A DNA stretch of 13,926 nucleotides, taken from the NCBI GenBank assembly GCA_016780605.1, contig JADHLS010000043.1:1-13926 (forward strand), given 5' to 3'. The translations under genes and the position numbers were made by a program. The notes under the pieces were generated by a model, which had not been told where the DNA came from, did not search any database, and saw only the letters and a list, made by a program, of their open reading frames with translations. Positions within the stretch are counted from its first letter, which is position 1. Each line of letters opens with the position of its first letter. Origin of the DNA: Reyranella sp. Lineage in GTDB: Bacteria; Pseudomonadota; Alphaproteobacteria; Reyranellales; Reyranellaceae. Positions 6,629 through 12,702 of the stretch are shown one piece after another.

Positions 6629-7666
6629 TTACCGCGCCTTGATGTCGTCGGCCTGGTCGGCGACGGCGGCGGCGTCCTCGCGCAGGGTCTTGATGTCGGA
6701 GAGCTTCCTGCGTTCCGGCCGGTCCTTGACCAGCGGATGGACCGAACGCAGGGCGCCGACCTCGACGTTGAGCTGCTGGGCCTCGGCCGTCATCGACCAG
6801 GCATAGAACAGCCGCGCGGCATTGGGATTGGGGGCGCTCGCCATCACCGCCGACGGACCGGTGATCAGCGGCGTGCCCTCGACGGCGTAGACCTCGGCGA
6901 TCGGCTCGCCGCGCGACTGCAGGAGATTGACCATGTATTCCGTGCCGTCGGCCATGACGGCGCGCTCGCCGGCCGTCACCTTCTTCGGCGGATCGGCCGC
7001 CGACTGGACCTGCATCACCTTCTGCTTGGCAAGCTTCTCGAGGAAGCGCCAGCCCAGCTCGCGGCTGAGCTGCTGCGTCGCCGTCATGATGGTGCCGCTG
7101 TAGCCGGGATGCGCCTTGACGATCTTTCCGGACCACCTGGCGTCGAGCAGATCGTTGAAGCCCTTGGGCGCTTCCTCGGCCTTCACCAGGCTGGTGTTGT
7201 AGGCGATGGGCGAGAGCGTGACGCGCCACGATGCGTACATCCCGTCGGGATCGAAATGCTCCTTGGGGAAGTGCTTCGCCACCTCTTCCGGCAGGTACGA
7301 GGCCAGCATCTGGGCCCGCTTCCAGATGATGAGATGCGCGGCATCGGAGCTGTTCACCACGTCGCAGTTGGAGACCTTGCTCTGCGCCTCCTGGCCGATG
7401 CGCTGGAAGATGTGTTCGGCGCCGGAGCGCTCGACTTTCATGCTGACGCCGGGATAGGCCGCCTCGAAGGCCTTGGCGATCTTCTCGGCCACCGGCAGAT
7501 CGACCGAGGTGTACCAGGAGAGCTTGCCCTCCTTCTTCGCCGCCTCGACCAGCGCCGGCGTGATCGACTGCGCCTCGGGCGCGGCCTTCACGTCGACGGC
7601 CAACGAACCGGTCGCGATCGCAGCCGTTCCCGCCAGCACGCTGCGCCGCGTGAGCCTGCGCGTCAT
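6629..7666 (-). CDS. ABC importer periplasmic binding protein 1 (family 1), C-terminally trimmed
   Basis: A 345-aa extracellular solute-binding protein, paralogue of the next gene. MTRRLTRRSVLAGTAAIATG is a classical Tat signal (TRRSVLA), cleaved near VKAAP. The blocks SITPALVEAAKKEGK, APKGFNDLLDARW, HPGYSGTIMTATQQ, NPNAARL and IKTLRED align with binding protein 2. The C terminus is odd: it ends DIKAR-TAA, then continues in frame LKLFKV-TGA. Binding protein 2 ends EIKTKYARTFKV-TGA, so a Tyr codon appears to have become TAA, removing seven residues. The missing tail is short, so the fold is probably intact. The start has a strong GGAGG (7673-7677) and lies one base after the ATPase stop. It probably shares the permease with copy 2, perhaps with a different ligand. 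Confidence 0.92.
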   Translation of the reverse strand: MTRRLTRRSVLAGTAAIATGSLAVDVKAAPEAQSITPALVEAAKKEGKLSWYTSVDLPVAEKIAKAFEAAYPGVSMKVERSGAEHIFQRIGQEAQSKVSNCDVVNSSDAAHLIIWKRAQMLASYLPEEVAKHFPKEHFDPDGMYASWRVTLSPIAYNTSLVKAEEAPKGFNDLLDARWSGKIVKAHPGYSGTIMTATQQLSRELGWRFLEKLAKQKVMQVQSAADPPKKVTAGERAVMADGTEYMVNLLQSRGEPIAEVYAVEGTPLITGPSAVMASAPNPNAARLFYAWSMTAEAQQLNVEVGALRSVHPLVKDRPERRKLSDIKTLREDAAAVADQADDIKAR

Positions 7667-7667
7667 G

Positions 7668-8732
7668 TCATTCCTCCGCCAACGCCCGGCATTGTTCCGC
7701 CGGCAGGTGCAACCACACCGCTTGGCCCGGCGCGATGTCGCGCCCGGGCGGGGCCGTCACGCGCAGCTCGGTCCTGTCGTCGAGCGCCACCGTGTAGTCG
7801 CGCACCGACCCGAGGAAGACCTGCCGCGTCACGACGGCGGGCAGATGATTGTCGAGCGATTGCGGCTTCTCGGCGGCGATGGCGATCTCGTGCTGACGAA
7901 CGGAAAGCGCCACCGGCCGCCCGGCCTGCAGCGTGCGGCCGGTGGTGCGCAACGCCGTGCCGGCCAGCGAGACCTGTGTGCCGTCGAGCGCGGTGCCGCG
8001 CAGGATGTTGGCGCCGCCGATAAAGCGGGCGACGAACTCCGAGCGCGGCCGGGCGTAGATCTCCTCGGGCGGCCCCAGCTGCTCGATCTTGCCACTGTTC
8101 ATGACGGCGATTAGGTCGGCCGTGGTCATGGCCTCGGCCTGATCGTGCGTCACGTAGACAGTGGTGTAGCGGTACCGGTCGTGCAGGCGGCGGATCTCGA
8201 AGCGCATCTCCTCGCGCAGATTGGCGTCGAGGTTGCTGAGCGGCTCGTCGAGCAGCAGCGTCTCAGGCTCGACGACCAGTGCGCGGGCGAGCGATACGCG
8301 CTGCTGCTGGCCGCCCGACAGCTCGCCGGGATAGCGATCGGCCAGCGCCTCGAGCCGCGCCGTCGACAGGATCGCCTTGAGCTTGGCCTCGATCGCGGCC
8401 TTGTCGAGCTTCCGGATCTTCAGGCCGTAGGCGACGTTCTCGGCTACCGTCATGTGCGGCCACAGCGCATAGCTCTGGAAGATCATCGACATGTTGCGCG
8501 CTTCGGGTGGCACCGTGCGCTGCGGCGACGACAGCACCTTGTCGCCGACCACGATTTCGCCTGCCGAAGGCTCGATGAAGCCCGCGATCAATCGGAGCGT
8601 CGTCGTCTTGCCGCAGCCCGAGGGGCCCAGCAGGCAGACCAGCTGGCCGTGCTCGATGCGCAGCGAAACGCCGGCCACCGCGACCGATTCGCCATAGCTC
8701 TTGGTCAGGCCCTTCAGCTCAACTGCGGCCAC
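7668..8732 (-). CDS. ABC importer ATPase (PotA/FbpC/PhnT-like)
   Basis: A 354-aa ATPase of the polyamine/iron/phosphonate importer class and the first gene of the minus-strand operon. Visible motifs are Walker A GPSGCGKT (36-43), Q-loop Gln86, signature LSGGQQQR (138-145), Walker B LLLDEP (159-164), D-loop SNLD and H-loop His196 in YVTHDQAEAMT. From about residue 235 onward there is a TOBE regulatory domain, containing VALSVRQHEIAI. The GTG at 8730-8732 was chosen because GGGAGG sits four bases upstream and the family N terminus VELKGLTKSYG follows. The frame extends to a TTG at 8762 without extra homology. It is divergent from the crotonase gene across 78 bp. Confidence 0.93.
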   Translation of the reverse strand: MAAVELKGLTKSYGESVAVAGVSLRIEHGQLVCLLGPSGCGKTTTLRLIAGFIEPSAGEIVVGDKVLSSPQRTVPPEARNMSMIFQSYALWPHMTVAENVAYGLKIRKLDKAAIEAKLKAILSTARLEALADRYPGELSGGQQQRVSLARALVVEPETLLLDEPLSNLDANLREEMRFEIRRLHDRYRYTTVYVTHDQAEAMTTADLIAVMNSGKIEQLGPPEEIYARPRSEFVARFIGGANILRGTALDGTQVSLAGTALRTTGRTLQAGRPVALSVRQHEIAIAAEKPQSLDNHLPAVVTRQVFLGSVRDYTVALDDRTELRVTAPPGRDIAPGQAVWLHLPAEQCRALAEE

Positions 8733-8754
8733 GCATCCTCCCTGTCCGCACACC

Positions 8755-8784
8755 TTATTCAAATCGCCGGACGCGCGCTATATT
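8755..8784 (+). promoter_or_regulatory. Possible promoter of the crotonase gene
   Basis: In the 78-bp divergent gap TATATT (8779-8784) matches the -10 consensus at 5 of 6 and stands out in GC-rich DNA. TTATTC (8755-8760) lies 18 bp upstream as a weak -35. The crotonase ATG is 26 bases downstream, with GGAAGG (8797-8802) as Shine-Dalgarno. No convincing promoter for the divergent importer operon was found in the same gap. Confidence 0.35.
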
Positions 8785-8810
8785 GCCGGCCTTATCGGAA
8801 GGATTGGCGC

Positions 8811-9599
8811 ATGCAGGAACAGAAAATCTACGGCGGTCGCGAAGGCGCGGTGGGCCACGTCGTGTTCAACAATCCGGCCAAGCTCAATGCCGTGTCGCTC
8901 GACATGTGGGACGGCTTCGTCGGCATCCTCGCCGACTATGCCAAGGATCCCGAGATCCGCTGCGTCGTGGTGAGCGGCGCCGGCGGCAAGGCGTTCGTCT
9001 CGGGCGCCGACATCTCCAAGTTCGAGAGCGAGCGCGCCAATGCCGAGGCCCAGGAGCGCTACGACGCGATCTCCAAGAAGGGCTACGAGGCGCTGTACGA
9101 CTTTCCCAAGCCGACTATCGCCAAGATCACCGGCTACTGCATCGGCGGCGGCATGAACCTCGCCGCCTGCTGCGACATGCGCTACTGCAACGAGGGCGCG
9201 CGCTTCGGCGTGCCGGCGGCCAAGCTCGGCCTGGGCTACGGCTTCATGCGCATCGAGCGGCTGTCGCGCATCGTCGGTCTCCCGCGCGCCATGGAGTTCC
9301 TGTTCACCGCCAAGCAGTACTCCGCCGAGGAGGCCTATGAGATGGGCCTCGTGCAGGGCGTGGCAGCCGAGGGCGAGCTCGATGCCATGGTCGTGGGCAT
9401 CACGGGCGCCATCGCGCAAAACGCCCCGCTCACCATTGCGCTCGCCAAGGCAGCGGCGCGCGAGATCGCCAAGGCCGAAGCCGACCGCGACCTCGCGCGG
9501 CTCGACCCGATGGCCAAGGCCTGCTTCGACAGCGAGGATTTCAAGGAAGGCCGGCGGGCTTTCATGGAGAAGCGGAAGCCGGTCTTCAAAGGACGTTAG
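8811..9599 (+). CDS. Crotonase-fold protein (enoyl-CoA hydratase/isomerase superfamily), atypical active site
   Basis: A 262-aa protein with the crotonase fold, expected to bind acyl-CoA thioesters in the cytoplasm. The first oxyanion-hole region is KAFVSGADIS (about 60-69) and the second is GYCIGGGMNLAACCD (108-122). The two catalytic glutamates of enoyl-CoA hydratase are replaced: GGGCEL reads GGGMNL (Asn116), and the FGQPEI-type motif reads FGVPAA (Ala136). Hydration by the classical mechanism is therefore unlikely. Isomerase, decarboxylase or thioesterase-like chemistry is possible. The ATG at 8811 has GGAAGG eight bases upstream; the frame is open much further upstream but only antisense to the ATPase. 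It is followed by a REPIN-like element, then CaiB and SDR genes on the same strand. Confidence 0.9.
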   Translation: MQEQKIYGGREGAVGHVVFNNPAKLNAVSLDMWDGFVGILADYAKDPEIRCVVVSGAGGKAFVSGADISKFESERANAEAQERYDAISKKGYEALYDFPKPTIAKITGYCIGGGMNLAACCDMRYCNEGARFGVPAAKLGLGYGFMRIERLSRIVGLPRAMEFLFTAKQYSAEEAYEMGLVQGVAAEGELDAMVVGITGAIAQNAPLTIALAKAAAREIAKAEADRDLARLDPMAKACFDSEDFKEGRRAFMEKRKPVFKGR

Positions 9600-9603
9600 T
9601 CTT

Positions 9604-9663
9604 CCGGACCGCGGGCGTCCCGCCCGCTCATGATCATGATGCGGGCCGGAGGCCCGCGCTCCC
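9604..9663. repeat. REPIN-like pair of inverted palindromes
   Basis: Two REP-type hairpins face each other across the perfect 12-bp palindrome TCATGATCATGA (9628-9639). The left arm stem is GCGGGCG-TCC-CGCCCGC and the right arm stem is GCGGGCC-GGA-GGCCCGC. Compared in the same orientation, about 19 of 24 positions match, and one difference is a compensatory C-G to G-C swap that keeps the stem. The single copy at 5-31 belongs to the same family. The element fills the gap between the crotonase stop and the CoA-transferase Shine-Dalgarno and has no T tract. It could stabilise or attenuate the polycistronic mRNA. Confidence 0.8.
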
Positions 9664-9676
9664 AGAGGAAATACCC

Positions 9677-10858
9677 ATGACCACCCTGCCCTTGTCCCAT
9701 ATCTCCGTGCTCGACCTCACGGCGCACCGCGCCGGACCCACCGCGGTGCGCCAGCTCGCCGACTGGGGCGCGCATGTGATCAAGATCGAGCAGCCGTCGA
9801 ACGAAGGCGCCGACGCCACCGGCAGCTCGCGGCACGGCTTCGACTTCCAGAACCTGCATCGCAACAAGAAGTCGATGACGCTCAACCTCAAGAGCCCCGA
9901 GGGCCATGCGATCTTCATGAAGCTCGCGGCCAAGGCCGACGTCATCGTCGAGAACTACCGCTCGGACGTGAAGCACCGCCTGAAAGTCGACTACGACACG
10001 GTGGCCAAGATCAATCCGCGCATCGTCTATGGCTCGATCGCGGGCTTCGGCCAGAGCGGGCCCGACGCGGCGCGTCCCGGCGTCGACCAGATCGCCCAAG
10101 GGATGGGCGGGCTGATGTCGATCACCGGCGAGCCCGGCCGCGGGCCGATGCGCGTCGGCATCCCCATTGCCGACCTCACCTCGGGGCTCTTGCTGGCGCA
10201 GGCCATCATCCTCGCCCTCTACAATCGCGAGCGCACCGGCAAGGGCCAGTGGGTGCACACCTCGCTGATCGAGGCGCAGATCTTCATGCTCGACTTCCAG
10301 GCCTCGCGCTGGCTGATCAAGGGCGAGGTGCCCAAGCAGGCCGGCAACGACCATCCCACGGGCATTCCGACCGGCGTGTTCCCGACCGCCGACGGCCACA
10401 TCAACATCGCCGCCTCCGGCCAGAACCTGTGGGAGCGCTGCGCCAAGGCGCTGGGCGCGCCCGAACTGATCGACCATCCCGAGCACAAGACAGGTCCGCT
10501 GCGCTCGCAGAATCGCAAGGCGGTGAACGAGCGCATTGCCGCGATCACCAGGACCAAGCCCTCGGCCTACTGGCTGGAAGCGATGAACAAGGCGGGCGTG
10601 CCGTGCGGGCCGATCAACACCATCGACCAGACCTTCGCCGAGCCGCAGGTCAAGCATCTCGGCATCGCGCGGGCGGTCAAGCATCCCAAGCTCGGCGACA
10701 TCAAGGTGGTCGGCCAGCCGATCAACCTCTCCGATGCGCCGCAGCCCAAGGAGCTCAAGCCGACGCCTGAGCTCGGCGAGCACACCGAGGAGGTGCTGTC
10801 GGGCCTGGGCTACGACAAGAAAGCGATCGAGGGCCTCAAGAGCGGCGGCGTCATCTGA
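9677..10858 (+). CDS. CaiB/BaiF-type class III CoA transferase
   Basis: A 393-aa cytoplasmic enzyme that moves CoA between carboxylic acids, typically activating a substrate acid at the expense of another acyl-CoA. The N terminus VLDLTAHRAGPTAVRQLADWG (11-31) is the family CoA-binding start. VGIPIADLTSG holds Asp166, in the position of the covalent aspartate of formyl-CoA transferase (Asp169). ERTGKGQWVHTSLIEAQ follows, and the C-terminal part contains PCGPINTIDQTF. Length is normal for the family and no key residue is missing. AGAGGA (9664-9669) precedes the ATG at 7 bases. Its TGA overlaps the SDR ATG by one base, so the two are co-translated. The acid substrate is not predictable from sequence. 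Confidence 0.94.
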   Translation: MTTLPLSHISVLDLTAHRAGPTAVRQLADWGAHVIKIEQPSNEGADATGSSRHGFDFQNLHRNKKSMTLNLKSPEGHAIFMKLAAKADVIVENYRSDVKHRLKVDYDTVAKINPRIVYGSIAGFGQSGPDAARPGVDQIAQGMGGLMSITGEPGRGPMRVGIPIADLTSGLLLAQAIILALYNRERTGKGQWVHTSLIEAQIFMLDFQASRWLIKGEVPKQAGNDHPTGIPTGVFPTADGHINIAASGQNLWERCAKALGAPELIDHPEHKTGPLRSQNRKAVNERIAAITRTKPSAYWLEAMNKAGVPCGPINTIDQTFAEPQVKHLGIARAVKHPKLGDIKVVGQPINLSDAPQPKELKPTPELGEHTEEVLSGLGYDKKAIEGLKSGGVI

Positions 10859-11604
10859 TGGCGGCCAACGGAAAGGCTGCGCTGGTCACTGGGGGCGGCC
10901 GCAACATCGGTCGCGCCTGCGTGCTGGGCCTGGCCGAGGACGGCTTCAACGTCGCCATCAACGGCTCGAGCAATCGCGCCGCCTGCGAGCAGGTCGCCAG
11001 GGAGGCCGAGACGTTCGGCGTCAAGGCGACGGTGATCATGGGCGATGTCGGCAAGCCCGAGGAGTGCCAGCGCATCGCGGCCGAGGCGATCAAGACGTTC
11101 GGTGCCGTCGATGCGCTGCTGAACAACGCGGCGCTCCGGCCCAACAAGCCGTTCCTCGAGATGACCGAGGCCGAATGGCGGCGCGTCATTTCGGTCGATC
11201 TCGACGCCGCGGTGTGGCTGTCGCGCGCCTGCCTGCCCGGCATGGTGCAGAAGGGCTGGGGCCGCATCGTCAATTTCGCCGGCATGAACGCCATCCACGG
11301 CCATGCCGGACGCACGCCGGTATCGGTCGCCAAGCATGGCGTGTGGGGCCTGACCAAGGCGCTGGCCATGGAGTTCGGGCCGAAGAACATCACGGTGAAC
11401 ACCATCTCGCCCGGCCCGATCGCGCCCGACGAGGAGGAGAAGAACGCCTCGGCCCAGGCCCGCGCCCAAACGGTTGGCCGCGTGCCGCTCGGCCGCATGG
11501 GCAAGCCCGTCGAGGTCGCGGCCGCCGCGCGCCTGCTGGTGTCGGAGGCGGGCGGCTACATCAACGGCCAGATGATCCAGGTGAACGGCGGCGGCGCGAC
11601 CTGA
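10858..11604 (+). CDS. SDR-fold protein with degenerate catalytic tetrad
   Basis: A 248-aa Rossmann-fold protein of the short-chain dehydrogenase/reductase family, aligned along its full length with FabG-like enzymes. The cofactor motif TGGGRNIG (11-18) and NNA (89-91) are intact. The catalytic residues are not. The Asn position is Asp114 (VDL), the Ser position is Gly142 (VNFAGMN), the Tyr position is Val155 (PVSVAK), and only Lys159 remains. The surrounding reading frame is undisturbed and the rest is well conserved, so this is not a frameshift. It may bind NAD(P)(H) without standard oxidoreductase activity, or use unusual chemistry. It is translationally coupled to the CoA transferase (TGATG) and ends 15 bp from the convergent flavin reductase gene. 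Confidence 0.92.
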   Translation: MAANGKAALVTGGGRNIGRACVLGLAEDGFNVAINGSSNRAACEQVAREAETFGVKATVIMGDVGKPEECQRIAAEAIKTFGAVDALLNNAALRPNKPFLEMTEAEWRRVISVDLDAAVWLSRACLPGMVQKGWGRIVNFAGMNAIHGHAGRTPVSVAKHGVWGLTKALAMEFGPKNITVNTISPGPIAPDEEEKNASAQARAQTVGRVPLGRMGKPVEVAAAARLLVSEAGGYINGQMIQVNGGGAT

Positions 11605-11619
11605 GGTCAGCCGCCCCCA

Positions 11620-12123
11620 TCATCCGCCGTAGAAGACGTTGTCGCCAAGGTCCTTCATTTCGAGGATCGCGGCGTCGGGCCGGCCGGCCGGCGGCTTGTT
11701 GAGATGGGCATCGACCACCTCGCCGACGACGATGTGATGGTCGCCCTGCTCGACGATGCTCGTGACCTTGCATTCGACAGCGCCAGGCGCCTCGATGAGC
11801 AGCGGCGCGCCGGTCGTACCCTTGCGATAAGGTTGCCCGCTCAGCTTGCCGTCGCTGACGTCGGCCGGCTTGAAGAAGGCGAAGGCCAGGCCCTTCTGGT
11901 CCTTGCCCAGCATGTTGAGCGCGAACGTCCGGGCCGCCTTGACGATCTGGTAGGCACCCGAATCGGCTTTCACGCCGACCACCACCAGCGGCGGCGCGAA
12001 AGCGCTTTGAGTCACCCAGTTCACTGTCGCGGCAGCGATGTTGCCCTTCCCATCGTCGGCGGTGAGCACATAGATCCCGTAGGGGATCATGCGCAGCGTG
12101 GTCTTCTTCGTGTTGGCGTCCAT
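11620..12123 (-). CDS. Flavin reductase family protein (FMN-binding split barrel)
   Basis: A 167-aa protein of the flavin-reductase-like (DIM6/NTAB-type) domain, which reduces FMN or FAD with NAD(P)H, usually to feed a partner monooxygenase. The family start MIPYGIYVLTADD (12-24) is followed by AATVNWVTQSAFAPPLVVVGVK and FALNMLGKDQKGLAFAFFKP. Toward the C terminus GDHHIVVGEVVDA carries the conserved Asp/Gly-His strand. The ATG at 12123 is set by a perfect GGAGG (12130-12134) six bases upstream; the frame continues further 5' only antisense to or across the lipocalin-like gene. No monooxygenase is present in the window. It is the last of three minus-strand genes, 14 bp from the lipocalin-like gene. 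Confidence 0.9.
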   Translation of the reverse strand: MDANTKKTTLRMIPYGIYVLTADDGKGNIAAATVNWVTQSAFAPPLVVVGVKADSGAYQIVKAARTFALNMLGKDQKGLAFAFFKPADVSDGKLSGQPYRKGTTGAPLLIEAPGAVECKVTSIVEQGDHHIVVGEVVDAHLNKPPAGRPDAAILEMKDLGDNVFYGG

Positions 12124-12137
12124 CTTCTTCCTCCGAC

Positions 12138-12641
12138 TTACAGGGAAACCGGGCTGATCTTCTCCCAGGTCAGCTCGCGCGTCACCTTGACTCCGTTCAC
12201 CTCGACCTGCGGCGGCACCAGGATCATGCGCTCGCCCTCGAAGCGGACCTTGCGGACCTGCGGCGCGGTGAAGCGCGCCGGATCGGAATTGGCATCGACG
12301 ATGGTGGTAAGCGTGCTGCCGTCGAACGTGTAGTTGCCGCAGTAGGACGAGTATTCGCGCTTGGCTCCTTCGGGCAGGCTCGGCCGGCCGTCGCACAGCA
12401 CCGCCATCATGCGGCCATCGCCCGTCAGGGTGACGATGCCCATGCCGCGCGGCCCGTAGGGCACGGCCATCTTGTTGCCGCTGGCATCGGTCGCAGTGGC
12501 CGCGACGAGGCGCCAGACGCCCACGACGTTGGGTGCCGCCCGCGCCATGCCCGCGGTCGCCACGTCGAGAAGCGGCAAAGCTGCGACGCCCGCCGCGATC
12601 TGCAGCGCGCGGCGGCGGTTGGTGTCGGTATCGTGTTTCAT
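12138..12641 (-). CDS. Exported lipocalin-like domain protein
   Basis: A 167-aa protein with an N-terminal export signal, NRRRALQIAAGVAALPLL, twin-arginine-like and cleaved near ARAAP. A single lipocalin-like beta-barrel domain (Lipocalin_5 type) follows: VVGVWRLVAATATDASGNKM, then VPYGPRGMGIVTLTGDGRMM, then REYSSYCGNYTFDGSTL. Such proteins are presumed to bind small hydrophobic ligands in the periplasm; few have known functions. A GGAGG (12649-12653) lies seven bases before the ATG. It sits between a CocE-like hydrolase and a flavin reductase on the same strand, so it may serve the same catabolic process. The fold call is firm; the role is not. Confidence 0.85.
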   Translation of the reverse strand: MKHDTDTNRRRALQIAAGVAALPLLDVATAGMARAAPNVVGVWRLVAATATDASGNKMAVPYGPRGMGIVTLTGDGRMMAVLCDGRPSLPEGAKREYSSYCGNYTFDGSTLTTIVDANSDPARFTAPQVRKVRFEGERMILVPPQVEVNGVKVTRELTWEKISPVSL

Positions 12642-12702
12642 CGACGTTCCTCCTTGTTGTGACGTTAGGGGTCGCCGTGGTTGCGATCCTCCCCCTGCTC
12701 GC

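Noticed and set aside
6612..7229. Long N-terminal extension of binding protein 2 (open frame to 7229)
   Set aside because: The extension is out of frame within binding protein 1, and a Tat signal peptide begins at 6611 or 6602, so the short form is correct.
6737..8023. Plus-strand open frame of 428 codons opposite binding protein 1 and the importer ATPase
   Set aside because: It spans the boundary of two convincing genes on the other strand and shows only shadow-type composition.
9596..10783. Minus-strand open frame of 395 codons opposite the CoA transferase
   Set aside because: The plus strand encodes a full-length CaiB-family protein with its catalytic Asp; the minus frame has no domain and begins and ends at no meaningful site.
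10858..11604. Frameshift as the cause of the missing SDR Tyr/Ser
   Set aside because: Reading frame, flanking motifs and the Lys are all in register; GTA at the Tyr position is a clean sense codon.
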